Below are positions 8,841 through 16,711 of a stretch of 47,308 nucleotides of DNA, in pieces. The stretch's first letter is position 1. Each line of letters opens with the position of its first letter. The notes under the pieces are model-generated. The model did no database searches. It was not told the origin of the DNA and was given only the letters and a program-made list of their open reading frames with translations. Location of the stretch: NCBI RefSeq assembly GCF_002551815.1, contig NZ_NVPR01000056.1, forward strand, positions 37,806 to 85,113. The letters run 5' to 3'. Source of the DNA: Bacillus sp. AFS098217. GTDB lineage: Bacteria > Bacillota > Bacilli > Bacillales > Bacillaceae_G. Made by a program: the position numbers and the translations under genes.

Positions 8841-8874
8841 AGAAAGGTGCTTGTTGCTGACTTCGCACCCTTTA
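8841..8874 (-). terminator. Weak terminator-like hairpin after the MetX-like gene
   Basis: AAGGTGC (plus strand near 8844-8850) pairs with GCACCCTT (8866-8873) with a one-base bulge. The following T run on the minus strand is short. Confidence 0.4.
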
Positions 8875-9996
8875 TACAAAACTAGATATCTTCCGATTCA
8901 AAAACTCATACACTTTCTTTTCAAATAAATGAACGTCTAGCACTCCAGCCATATGCCCATTTATACTTTCAATCTCATAAACCTCTGCATATTTCCCTTG
9001 CGTTTGCAGTATATCTACCATCTTATAGTTATAACGCGGTGGTTGCAGTAAATCTTGTTTACATGGAATCATCAGTACATTAGCCTCTATTTGCGAAAGA
9101 GCCTCATCTAAAGAAGAAAAACCATGTGCAATATCATGTAATAACGTCGCTTTTGCCATATACATCCATGAATTTGCATCCACAAAAGCAATGTTTTGCA
9201 GTGTCAATTCATTTATATTTTTCTCAAATGATGTCAGTGTAGCAAATTCTTTATAAGGTGCTGTTTCTGCATGATTACGCGGAAATGTCCTTTCATAATA
9301 ATGCGCATCAAAAGCACCCATAAACATCATTTTCCTAGCTAAATACAGCCCCTGCGTTGGTTGCTTATCACCATAGTTTCCATTATTCCACTTTGGATCC
9401 AGCTGAATCGAATCAATCGCATTTTGCAATACATTCACTGATGTTATAACCGGATTTTCCGGATTCGTAATCACTCCAATCATCCGCTCCACCATATGTG
9501 GATAATGAACAGCCCATTGCTGTGCAATCATCCCACCAGCTGACGGCCCCATTACGGCATGCAGCCTTTCAATTCCCATATCTTTCACTAACTCATATTG
9601 TACACGTGCCACATCTAAAAATGTAAATACAGGAAAATCCATTCCATATTCAAAACCTGTTATTGGGTCTACTGATTTTGGTCCTGTTGTAATTACGTAA
9701 GGATTTTTCACTTGTACATTGCAAAGGTTATCGGTACATATGACAAAATATTGATTTGTATCAATTGCTTTCCCTGGTCCAATTAGCCCATCCCACCAAC
9801 CTGGTACAGGATCTTCCTCTTTATATTTTCCCGCCGCATGACTTGTTGCACTAAAATAATGACAAACTAAAATGGCATTTGATTTCTCTCTATTTAATCT
9901 CCCATATGTTTCATATCCAATTTGGACAGGTATCTTCCTGCCGTTTTCAAAGGTGAATTCTTTCAATTGGAACCTTTCTTTTTTTACATCTTGCAC
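8872..9996 (-). CDS. MetX-like alpha/beta hydrolase (homoserine O-acetyltransferase family)
   Basis: A 374-residue alpha/beta-hydrolase of the homoserine acetyltransferase family. A nucleophile elbow GPSAGG (Ser about 152), a late Asp (KQDLLQPPR) and a His in INGHMAGVLD form the expected Ser-Asp-His triad. Bona fide MetX enzymes usually have GGSMGG at the elbow and conserve residues around the oxyanion hole that here read DNLCNVQVKNP, so the acyl acceptor may not be homoserine. GTG at 9996 is preferred because GGGAGGAG ends 6 nt before it; GTG at 10014 would lie inside that site. It is divergent from the germination operon and not linked to methionine genes. Confidence 0.75.
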   Translation of the reverse strand: MQDVKKERFQLKEFTFENGRKIPVQIGYETYGRLNREKSNAILVCHYFSATSHAAGKYKEEDPVPGWWDGLIGPGKAIDTNQYFVICTDNLCNVQVKNPYVITTGPKSVDPITGFEYGMDFPVFTFLDVARVQYELVKDMGIERLHAVMGPSAGGMIAQQWAVHYPHMVERMIGVITNPENPVITSVNVLQNAIDSIQLDPKWNNGNYGDKQPTQGLYLARKMMFMGAFDAHYYERTFPRNHAETAPYKEFATLTSFEKNINELTLQNIAFVDANSWMYMAKATLLHDIAHGFSSLDEALSQIEANVLMIPCKQDLLQPPRYNYKMVDILQTQGKYAEVYEIESINGHMAGVLDVHLFEKKVYEFLNRKISSFV

Positions 9997-10153
9997 AAGC
10001 TTCTCCTCCCTCACTATAGTTTTAAAAAATTACCCACTAAAGAGGTTTTTTCCCTAGAAAATCATTCTCCTGCTTCTTTTCTGAAATAAGTGCATAATAT
10101 ACAAAATCGTCCACAAAATAACATTATCTTACATCACCAAAGAGGGAATACAT

Positions 10154-12115
10154 ATGATTTGGAAATGGTTACGAAAGAAAAAAAAATCAAAAGAACAAAC
10201 TGCTAATGTAAAGGCAAAACAAAAAAACAAACTAGAAGATAAAACGCAAGATATGAAACAGCCTAAGAATAAACACGAGCCAAAGAAGGATAAGCAACTA
10301 TCTGTTCAGGATGCAAAACAAGCAGCACAAACCAATGGCAAACAAAAACAGTCTGCTTACACCGCGAAACATGAGGCGCAAACACAAGACAAGCAACAAC
10401 AGTCTGCTTACACTGCGAAACATGAGGCGCAAACACAAGACAAACAACAGCAATCTGCTTATGCTACGAAACATGAGAAGCGGACACAAGACAAACAACA
10501 GCAATCTGCTTACGCTACGAAACATGAGGCACAAACACAAAACAAGCAACAGCAACCAGCTTACGCTACGAAACATGAGGAGCGGACACCAGACAAGCAA
10601 CAACAATCTGAGAAAAACAATAGTGGTAACAGCATTTATAACTTTAGTAAACCAGAACAAGAACATGTTCATTCTCTGCAAGATTTACTAGACAAGTTAA
10701 AAGCATCTAGTGATTTTGTGAGTTACCATACGTCAGATGATGAAACGATGCCCTATTGGATTTCCTATTATCGTCCGTCACTTGATGGAGAGAAATTACA
10801 GAAGTATTTAATGCCCGCACTATTAGAGCGAACCTGTTCTTCACTTGAGGAATTGAAGGAACATATTCCAATGAGCGGCGTTACCATCACAAATGACCTG
10901 CAAAAAATTGAGGATATGGTTCTAAAAGGACACGCCATTGTCCAGCTACATAACCAAGATCAAAAGTGCATACTAGCAAATATTGCTATCGATAATTACC
11001 GAGCTCCAACCGTTCCACTAAATGAATCGACAGTCATTGGTCCTCAAGAGGGATTTGTAGAAGATATTGATACCAATATTAACCTAGTACGTAAACGCCT
11101 TCCGGTGTTAGCGCTACAAACAAAGGAAGTTATCATTGGAAAATTCTCTAAAACAAAAGTTGTCATGATGTATTTAGAGAATCTGGCTGAAAAAGAAAAT
11201 GTTGATTATTTAGAAGAATCGCTTCGTATAATTGAATATGATCAAATTAACGACAGCTCTTATATTCAAGAATTGATGGGAGAAAAATCAATCTTCCCAT
11301 TATTTATTAATACAGAACGTACAGACCGAGTAACAACCGCATTAATTGATGGGAAAATCGCTATTTTTGTAGATGGTTCACCGAACGTCTTACTCACTCC
11401 TGTTTCATACTTTGACTTTTTCGTTTCACCAGAGGATTATAACGTATCTTGGCTTTACGCTACGTTTTCAAGATTTTTACGACTTATCGCTGTTCTGTTC
11501 TCTATCTGTGCGACACCATTATACGTTGCCATTTTAAGTTATCATTACGAATTAATTCCAAGCGATCTGCTAGAAACATTAATTTTATCAAGGGCACAAG
11601 TTCCTTTTCCTCCTTTGATAGAAGCTATCTTTCTAGAACTTGCTATTGATTTGCTTAGAGAGGCCGGGGCTAGACTGCCAATGAAGGTAGGACAAACTCT
11701 TGGTATTGTAGGCGGTATCGTAATTGGACAAGCATCTGTTCAAGCAGGACTAACAAGTAATATTTTATTAATCATTGTCGCTCTATCCGCATTGGCTTCT
11801 TTTATCACGCCGATTTATAAGATGGGGAATGCAGTTCGCTTACTACGATTTCCATTCCTTTTATTTGCAGAACTAGGTGGTCTATTAGGAATTTCGTTAG
11901 GCTTTACCCTTTTATTTACTCATCTATTCAGACTTTCTTCTTTACGGAAACCATTCGCACTCATTTATCCAGCAAGACAACAATCATTAAAAGATTCTTG
12001 GATTAGATTACCGTTATCCATGATTGATACAAGAGATATTCAAGCACGGCCACAACATGTAAAAAAATCAGCAAAAGGAATCTCAACAAAACATACATCG
12101 GATTTTGATGACTAA
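10154..12115 (+). CDS. gerIA: GerA-family germinant receptor subunit A with repeat N-terminus
   Basis: Subunit A of a nutrient germinant receptor in the inner spore membrane; with B and C subunits it senses amino acids or nucleosides. The 653 residues have three parts: a basic, Gln-rich hydrophilic head (1-155) with five 17-residue repeats; the soluble GerA N-domain (about 165-430, IGKFSKTKVVMMYLENLA, NVLLTPVSYFDFF); and 5-6 membrane helices (about 440-620) that include PFPPLIEAIFLELAIDLLREAG. ATG at 10154 is preceded by AGAGGGAA. The repeat-rich head and the nearby leuS recall GerI of B. cereus and GerH of B. anthracis; the symbol rests on that resemblance. A forespore (sigma-G) promoter is expected, but I could not identify both hexamers with confidence. 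Confidence 0.88.
   Translation: MIWKWLRKKKKSKEQTANVKAKQKNKLEDKTQDMKQPKNKHEPKKDKQLSVQDAKQAAQTNGKQKQSAYTAKHEAQTQDKQQQSAYTAKHEAQTQDKQQQSAYATKHEKRTQDKQQQSAYATKHEAQTQNKQQQPAYATKHEERTPDKQQQSEKNNSGNSIYNFSKPEQEHVHSLQDLLDKLKASSDFVSYHTSDDETMPYWISYYRPSLDGEKLQKYLMPALLERTCSSLEELKEHIPMSGVTITNDLQKIEDMVLKGHAIVQLHNQDQKCILANIAIDNYRAPTVPLNESTVIGPQEGFVEDIDTNINLVRKRLPVLALQTKEVIIGKFSKTKVVMMYLENLAEKENVDYLEESLRIIEYDQINDSSYIQELMGEKSIFPLFINTERTDRVTTALIDGKIAIFVDGSPNVLLTPVSYFDFFVSPEDYNVSWLYATFSRFLRLIAVLFSICATPLYVAILSYHYELIPSDLLETLILSRAQVPFPPLIEAIFLELAIDLLREAGARLPMKVGQTLGIVGGIVIGQASVQAGLTSNILLIIVALSALASFITPIYKMGNAVRLLRFPFLLFAELGGLLGISLGFTLLFTHLFRLSSLRKPFALIYPARQQSLKDSWIRLPLSMIDTRDIQARPQHVKKSAKGISTKHTSDFDD
10340..10594 (+). 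repeat. Five 51-bp coding tandem repeats in the GerIA-type head
   Basis: Residues 63-147 are five copies of a 17-residue unit, consensus KQQQSAYATKHEAQTQD, followed by a sixth partial copy. Adjacent copies differ at only a few bases, so copy number is likely to vary between strains without breaking the frame. Confidence 0.9.
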
Positions 12116-12131
12116 GAAGAGAGGTGCATCT

Positions 12132-13226
12132 ATGAGTAAAATTAAAACAGAATATCAAATTTCTCCCATTTTCGTCTTCTTCTTAATTCATAGTGCACAA
12201 TTTGGTGCCGGGGTTCTTGGATTCGCCCGTATCATTGCCAAAGCTGCAGGATACGATGCTTGGATCGGTGTTCTTATTACAGGAATTTTCATCCAAATTC
12301 TCATATGGATGATGTATTTCTTATTAAAGGATAGCGAAGGTAACTTAATCGATTTGCACAGGAAAACCTTTGGCAAATGGCTTGGAAATGGAATTAGCGT
12401 GATCTTTATAGCTTATTTTTTCTTATTAAGTGTTACCGTTGTTCGAACATACGTTGAAATTATTCAAGTATGGATGTTTCCCACTGCTTCTACTTGGGTG
12501 TTAACATTCTTTATATGTTTAGTAGGCTATTACATCATTTCATCAGGATTCCGTGTCATTACCGGTATTTGTGTCATCTCTATCACTGGAACATTAGGAT
12601 ATATTTTCCTCAGCCTATTCATCCTAAAATACGCTCGTTGGGACAATTTGCTACCTATTTTTTCTCATTCATTTAACGACATTTTAAAAGCAGCTAAATT
12701 ATCCGTCTACAGTATGACTGGTTTTGAGATTTTTCTTATGATCTATCCATTTGTGAAAGACCCTAGAAAATCTCATAAATTCGCACAATACGGTGCATTA
12801 TTTTCTACCTTTTTATATTTATTTAGTACAATTTTAGCCTTTGCATTCTTTAGTGAAAAACAGTTATCAAAAACCATTTGGTCTCAGCTTTCTATGACCC
12901 AAGTCATTAATCTTCCATTTATAGAACGGTTAGAGTACATTGCGATTTCCGGATATGCTCTTGTTATTCTTACAAGTGCTATTCTTCCTTTATGGGCAGC
13001 TACTAGAGGCACTCACGAAGTCTTTCATGTAAAACAAAGAAAGATTTTGATTACTTTTATGTTCATTACAATTATCATTTCACACCTGTTAACAAATAGG
13101 CATGATATTAATGACTTTATTAGCTATATATCTAAAACTAGCTTTTGGCTTATGTATATATACATCCCAATCTTATTTCTTATTGTGTGGGTGAAAAGAA
13201 AATGGAAAAAATCAAAAGAAAACTAA
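12132..13226 (+). CDS. gerIB: GerB-family germinant receptor subunit B
   Basis: Integral membrane subunit of the germinant receptor, related to APC-type amino-acid permeases (spore permease family). The 364 residues contain about ten hydrophobic helices, and the N-terminus (YQISPIFVFFLIHSAQFGAG) is typical for GerKB-type proteins. ATG at 12132 lies 6 nt after GAGAGGTG; an upstream in-frame ATG at 12105 overlaps the end of subunit A and lacks a site. It overlaps subunit C by 25 bp. Subunit B is generally thought to help set germinant specificity. Confidence 0.88.
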   Translation: MSKIKTEYQISPIFVFFLIHSAQFGAGVLGFARIIAKAAGYDAWIGVLITGIFIQILIWMMYFLLKDSEGNLIDLHRKTFGKWLGNGISVIFIAYFFLLSVTVVRTYVEIIQVWMFPTASTWVLTFFICLVGYYIISSGFRVITGICVISITGTLGYIFLSLFILKYARWDNLLPIFSHSFNDILKAAKLSVYSMTGFEIFLMIYPFVKDPRKSHKFAQYGALFSTFLYLFSTILAFAFFSEKQLSKTIWSQLSMTQVINLPFIERLEYIAISGYALVILTSAILPLWAATRGTHEVFHVKQRKILITFMFITIIISHLLTNRHDINDFISYISKTSFWLMYIYIPILFLIVWVKRKWKKSKEN

Positions 13227-14281
13227 CGCTCCTTTCTTGTATTTGTCTACTCAGTCTGACTGGCTGCTTACCCAAAAATATTGTCGATGATATTCAGCTT
13301 ATTCAAGGAACTGTTTTTGATATAGAAAAAGATAATAAAATAAAAGTGACTTTTGTTTGTCCCGTTCAGAAAAAAGGAAATACAGTAGAAGTCTTTGAAG
13401 GAACAGGGAATGCATCAAAACAAGTAAAAGCTAATACTTCTTTACAGTCTTCTCGCCCGTTTGCAAGCGGACAAATGCGCGTTGCTTTATTCACGACAAA
13501 ACTCGCTAAAAAGGGATTATCTACTACTTTTGATACGCTGATTCGTGATGTGAATATTGGAAACTCATTGTATATAGGATTATTAGAAGGAAAGGGACTC
13601 GATCTGCTAAAAGGAAAGTATTCAACAGCTTCTAATGTGGCTATTTATATAAAAAAAATGTTAGAACATAATATGAAAGCCGGCCCTTTACCTACAGACA
13701 ACTTACATTTAGATGCATTTCGCTATTACCGTACAGGCCAAGATTCTTATTTGCCTATCCTTAAAAAAAGTAAAGATAAGATTAAAATTACTGGTATTGG
13801 CCTTTTAAAAAAAGATAAGTACGTTGGAAAAATTGATTACAAAGATATGTTTGTTTTTAAAGGGTTACTAGAAAAACATCGGCTAGACTCACAAGAGTTC
13901 AAAGTCGATTCTGGATATACAATTATTAACAATATCCATTCCACTCCTACTTACCATTTAGATATAAAGAAGGGTAAGCCCTCTTTTTTGATTACAGTAA
14001 AACTAGATGCACGCATTCAAGAAATTTCAAAACAAATTAATTTAGAAAACAAAAAAAACACGAAGAAAACCGCGAAATCCGTTGAAAAACAGTTGGATGC
14101 TACGGCTGCAAAGCTCATTAAACAATTTAAGTCTTTAGATGTTGATCCTCTTGGACTTGGAGCTAAATTTAGACAAAACTATCGCCCATTCAAATTAAAA
14201 GAATGGAAAAAAATGTACAAAGATGTACCTATTACCGTTAAATATAAAGTAGATATTACAAATTCAGGAGTCATTGAATAA
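13202..14281 (+). CDS. gerIC: GerC-family germinant receptor lipoprotein
   Basis: Lipoprotein subunit of the receptor. A basic start (MEKIKRKLT) and hydrophobic stretch lead to the lipobox LTGC with the acylated Cys at residue 22; GerF (Lgt) should attach diacylglycerol. The 359-residue body matches GerAC-type proteins, including HLDAFRYYRTGQDSYLPIL and the C-terminal block LGLGAKFRQNYRPFKLKEW. The start ATG at 13202 lies inside the end of subunit B. It is the last gene of the receptor operon, closed by the terminator at 14329. Confidence 0.88.
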   Translation: MEKIKRKLTLLSCICLLSLTGCLPKNIVDDIQLIQGTVFDIEKDNKIKVTFVCPVQKKGNTVEVFEGTGNASKQVKANTSLQSSRPFASGQMRVALFTTKLAKKGLSTTFDTLIRDVNIGNSLYIGLLEGKGLDLLKGKYSTASNVAIYIKKMLEHNMKAGPLPTDNLHLDAFRYYRTGQDSYLPILKKSKDKIKITGIGLLKKDKYVGKIDYKDMFVFKGLLEKHRLDSQEFKVDSGYTIINNIHSTPTYHLDIKKGKPSFLITVKLDARIQEISKQINLENKKNTKKTAKSVEKQLDATAAKLIKQFKSLDVDPLGLGAKFRQNYRPFKLKEWKKMYKDVPITVKYKVDITNSGVIE

Positions 14282-14328
14282 ATGAAAGCAAACATATACA
14301 CCATCCACAAAATGTAAGATAAAGATTG

Positions 14329-14371
14329 AACTCCTCTCTCAAGCGTGATACAACGGAGAGAGGAGTTTTTT
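14329..14371 (+). terminator. Terminator of the germinant receptor operon
   Basis: AACTCCTCTCTC (14329-14340) pairs perfectly with GAGAGAGGAGTT (14356-14367), followed by T6. Confidence 0.93.
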
Positions 14372-14411
14372 ATTACTTATATAGAGAAAAAAGATATTTA
14401 CGGGGGAGCTT

Positions 14412-14597
14412 ATGTCTACAAAATTAGTAAAGCCTATTTTAAATGGGATTTTATTTCTCGGCGTCTTTTTATTTGCTCATACATACTTAAAAAATGTTTC
14501 TTTCACCCGCTATTTACTTATTGTCATACCAACGCTACTTGTTGGAATGTTTGGTATTGATCTCGCTTTATCATTTTTAATAAAGAAAGAGGAGTAG
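14412..14597 (+). CDS. Small two-helix membrane protein
   Basis: A 61-residue protein with two hydrophobic helices (PILNGILFLGVFLFAHTYL and YLLIVIPTLLVGMFGIDLAL) and a charged tail KKEE. ATG at 14412 follows GGGGGAG by a normal distance. It stands alone between the receptor operon terminator and a palindromic element. I do not recognise a family and assign no function. Confidence 0.65.
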   Translation: MSTKLVKPILNGILFLGVFLFAHTYLKNVSFTRYLLIVIPTLLVGMFGIDLALSFLIKKEE

Positions 14598-14644
14598 CGA
14601 ACGAGCATCTTATATCATATACAATGTTCTTTTTATCATTTTAA

Positions 14645-14885
14645 CCGAGAAGACCCCTACCTCTAAACGAAGTGAAGGTGGGGGTCTTCTCCTCGATATA
14701 GGAAGAAAGTGGCTATACCTTTTCTGTTTTCCTCGGAAGACAGAAGGAGATCGTCTTGCCTAAGGACACTACTGAATTCCTAAATCGTTGTATCCTTTTT
14801 GTTGAACAAGAGGAATTGTTTTTGCGAGGGCAGAAACACTAGAATCCCCCACCTCAAGCTCATATAGAGGTAGGTGGGGATAAGT
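14645..14885. mobile_element. Short palindrome-ended element, probable IS200/IS605-type remnant
   Basis: Two long hairpins lie about 150 bp apart. The first pairs GAGAAGACCCC (14647-14657) with GGGGTCTTCTC (14681-14691); the second pairs CCCCACCT (14847-14854) with AGGTGGGG (14872-14879). They share the core ACCTC/GGTGGGG. Subterminal hairpins without terminal inverted repeats are typical of IS200/IS605 ends and of the non-autonomous elements made from them. No ORF lies between. Assignment is by structure only. This accounts for most of the gene-free stretch 14598-14948. Confidence 0.5.
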
Positions 14886-14948
14886 TCAATAAACAATCTC
14901 CTTATGTTACAATGAAACTCGTCACAAAGTAAGAAAGGATGAAACAAC

Positions 14949-15377
14949 ATGACTAATGAAAAAGGTTTAGATAAAGGATATGAACTCGTTGCAAAAATGC
15001 ACGAGGTATTCGGACACCCTGTTACAGATGTACCAACAAAATTAACAGAAGAGCGCGCAAAAATCCGTGCGAGCTTTATGCAAGAAGAACTGGAAGAATT
15101 TTTAGAAGCAACGACTGTGGAAGACCAATATGATGCGTTGATTGATCTTATTTATTTTGCATTTGGAACGTTTGCGGAAATGGGAGTACGTCCAGATAAA
15201 GGTTTTGAAATTGTAAACAATGCCAATATGGCAAAACTATTCCCTGATGGAAAACCACGCTTCCGTGAAGGAGACGGCAAAATTCTAAAACCAGAAGGCT
15301 GGCAAGCACCAGAACCACAACTTCGAGCTGAAATTGAGCGTCAACGTCAAGAAGCCTTAGCTAAAGCGGAAAAATAA
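14949..15377 (+). CDS. MazG/PRA-PH-like nucleotide pyrophosphohydrolase
   Basis: A 142-residue all-alpha NTP pyrophosphohydrolase-like protein. The metal-binding pattern of the family is present: E46-E47...E50 in QEELEEFLEA and D62...D66 in YDALIDLIYFAFG. Proteins of this type cleave pyrophosphate from (deoxy)nucleoside triphosphates or phosphoribosyl-ATP; the substrate here is not known, but house-cleaning of non-canonical nucleotides is the usual inference. The C-terminal third (PEPQLRAEIERQRQEALAKAEK region) is a charged helix. ATG at 14949 is preceded by AGAAAGGATGAAACAAC. Monocistronic. Confidence 0.82.
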   Translation: MTNEKGLDKGYELVAKMHEVFGHPVTDVPTKLTEERAKIRASFMQEELEEFLEATTVEDQYDALIDLIYFAFGTFAEMGVRPDKGFEIVNNANMAKLFPDGKPRFREGDGKILKPEGWQAPEPQLRAEIERQRQEALAKAEK

Positions 15378-15455
15378 TATGACATCAGCTGCTAGGAATA
15401 TTCCAACAGCTTTTATTTGTACGTCTCATTTTTTCGAAGCGTCAGTATATGATGA

Positions 15456-15496
15456 AAAAGGAGCTATCTTTCTATATAGATAGCTCCTTTTCCTTA
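15456..15496 (+). terminator. Bidirectional terminator
   Basis: AAAAGGAGCTATCT (15456-15469) pairs perfectly with AGATAGCTCCTTTT (15478-15491). It closes the MazG-like gene on the plus strand and the small gene at 15494-15598 on the minus strand. Confidence 0.9.
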
Positions 15497-15598
15497 TTTT
15501 TTCTTCGGTTCTGTCGGTTGACTTTGTTTAGCGAAATTAGATGAATCATCGAAATTCGGTTGTTTTTTACCAGCATTATTACTTCTGCCTTTTCCCAT
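15494..15598 (-). CDS. Very small basic hydrophilic protein (spore-type?)
   Basis: A 34-codon gene beginning MGKGRSNNAGKKQPNFDD and ending EPKKK, entirely hydrophilic and basic. ATG at 15598 follows GGAGGTG at the proper distance, and a perfect terminator follows the stop, so expression is credible. It lies directly downstream of the repeat-rich probable coat protein. Composition (Gly, Asn, Gln, Lys, no hydrophobic core) is like that of minor small acid-soluble spore proteins, but I see no diagnostic motif. Confidence 0.6.
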   Translation of the reverse strand: MGKGRSNNAGKKQPNFDDSSNFAKQSQPTEPKKK

Positions 15599-15633
15599 AT
15601 GTAACACCTCCTTACTCTTACTATTCCCAAATA

Positions 15634-15666
15634 AAAAATCCCCTTGCGCGCAAGAGAATTTTTTAA
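15634..15666 (-). terminator. Terminator of the Gly/His-rich protein gene
   Basis: On the minus strand AATTCTCTTGC pairs with GCAAGGGGATT around GCGC, with G-U pairs, followed by T6. Confidence 0.75.
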
Positions 15667-15682
15667 TATGTTTTTGATTTCA

Positions 15683-16561
15683 TTAATACCCCATATGTCC
15701 TGCTGCTCCTGCCGAAGTCCCTGTTCCACTATGCCCAGTTTGTTGACCATGATGATGTTGTTGACCATGATGATGTCCGTGGTGATGCTGATGGCCATGA
15801 TGATGTTGGTGACTATGGTGACCATGATGACCGTGTTGATGTATTTGATATAGAACAGCCTGCGGGTGAACTGGATGGTGGCCATGATGATGTCCGTGGT
15901 GGTGCTGTTGACCATGGTGTTGTGCATGATGTACATGGTGTGGCTGTTGACCATGGTGTTGTGCATGATGTACATGGTGTGGCTGCTGACCATGGTGTTG
16001 TGCATGGTGTACATGGTGTGGCTGCTGACCATGGTGTTGTGCGTGGTGCACGTGATGTACATGATGGGCAGGTGGATACCCGCCTGCTACAACACCAACT
16101 CCTGGTACAGGGAATCCTGTAGGTACACCTCCTACAAAAGAAGGAAATGTAGTTGGTGCGCCTGCAGGCACTCCTCCCGGTACTCCTGCCTGCATTCCTG
16201 TTGGCACACCTGCTACAGATGTAGGGACTGGTGCTCCTCCAGTAAACGAAGGCATTCCCGCTTGCGCTCCTGCTACAGATATAGGCATTCCTCCTGCTGC
16301 CCCTCCAGCAAGCGAAGGCATTCCCATTTGTGCTCCTGCTACAGATGTAGGCATTCCTCCTGCTGCCCCTCCAGCAAGCGAAGGCATCCCCATTTGTGCT
16401 CCTGCTACAGATGTGGGCATTCCTCCTGCTGCCCCTCCCATCCATGTTGGGATCCCGCCATATCCTGGCTGGCCAAATCCCCCCATCATCATTTGTGCAT
16501 AGCCACCTTCCCCACTACCTATCATAAAGCCATGCGGCGCATTATTATCCATCCCTTTCAT
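15683..16561 (-). CDS. Glycine- and histidine-rich repeat protein (probable spore surface protein)
   Basis: A 292-residue low-complexity protein. Region 1 (about 1-45) is MGGFGQPGYGG-rich; region 2 carries three 22-residue units containing MPTSVAGAQMGMPSLAGG and more degenerate GVPTG/VPGGVPAG blocks; region 3 has four 13-residue units of HHVHHAQHHGQQP and then HHGHHHGHH-rich sequence; the end is TGTSAGAAGHMGY. Starting at ATG 16561 puts GAAGAGGTG 6 nt upstream. No signal peptide or membrane helix. Composition suggests a structural spore coat or exosporium protein, and the His clusters could bind metal ions; both are inference. Confidence 0.75.
   Translation of the reverse strand: MKGMDNNAPHGFMIGSGEGGYAQMMMGGFGQPGYGGIPTWMGGAAGGMPTSVAGAQMGMPSLAGGAAGGMPTSVAGAQMGMPSLAGGAAGGMPISVAGAQAGMPSFTGGAPVPTSVAGVPTGMQAGVPGGVPAGAPTTFPSFVGGVPTGFPVPGVGVVAGGYPPAHHVHHVHHAQHHGQQPHHVHHAQHHGQQPHHVHHAQHHGQQPHHVHHAQHHGQQHHHGHHHGHHPVHPQAVLYQIHQHGHHGHHSHQHHHGHQHHHGHHHGQQHHHGQQTGHSGTGTSAGAAGHMGY
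15896..16060 (-). repeat. 39-bp coding tandem repeats (HHGQQPHHVHHAQ)
   Basis: About four near-identical 39-bp units encode the 13-residue His-rich repeat. On the plus strand each reads GGCTGTTGACCATGGTGTTG followed by TGCATGATGTACATGGTGT with one or two changes. Confidence 0.85.
16240..16440 (-). repeat. 66-bp coding tandem repeats (Gly/Ala/Met-rich)
   Basis: Three 66-bp units encode the 22-residue repeat containing GGMPTSVAGAQMG and MPSLAGGAA. Two copies differ at only a few bases, the third is more diverged. Confidence 0.85.
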
Positions 16562-16665
16562 TTCTTTCACCTCTTCTTCACAATTTAGCCTACCTTTTTT
16601 ATCATATTTCACATAGAAGAATAGGTGTTTGTCTATGCTTGAATTCCGCTCTTTTTTCAGTTGTC

Positions 16666-16707
16666 TCTAAAAAAAGAGCAGCCCTCTTCTCGTAAGGACT
16701 GCTCTTT
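16666..16707 (-). terminator. Terminator of leuS
   Basis: AAAGAGCAG (16673-16681) pairs with CTGCTCTTT (16699-16707); on the minus strand the stem is followed by T7. Confidence 0.9.
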
Positions 16708-16711
16708 CTTA

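Noticed and set aside
10070-10110. Sigma-G promoter before the germination operon (CATAATA at 10093-10099)
   Set aside because: The -10-like heptamer fits, but no matching -35 element lies 17-18 bp upstream.
10298-10681. Open frames in other phases across the GerIA repeat region
   Set aside because: They arise because the 51-bp repeat is a multiple of three and lacks stops in several frames.
15896-16440. Regular repeats considered as a CRISPR array
   Set aside because: Units are contiguous, without unique spacers, and are coding.
15472-16588. Long Met/His/Cys/Arg-rich frames on both strands over the Gly/His-rich gene
   Set aside because: By-products of the 39-bp and 66-bp repeats; only the frame 15683-16561 has a ribosome binding site and terminator.
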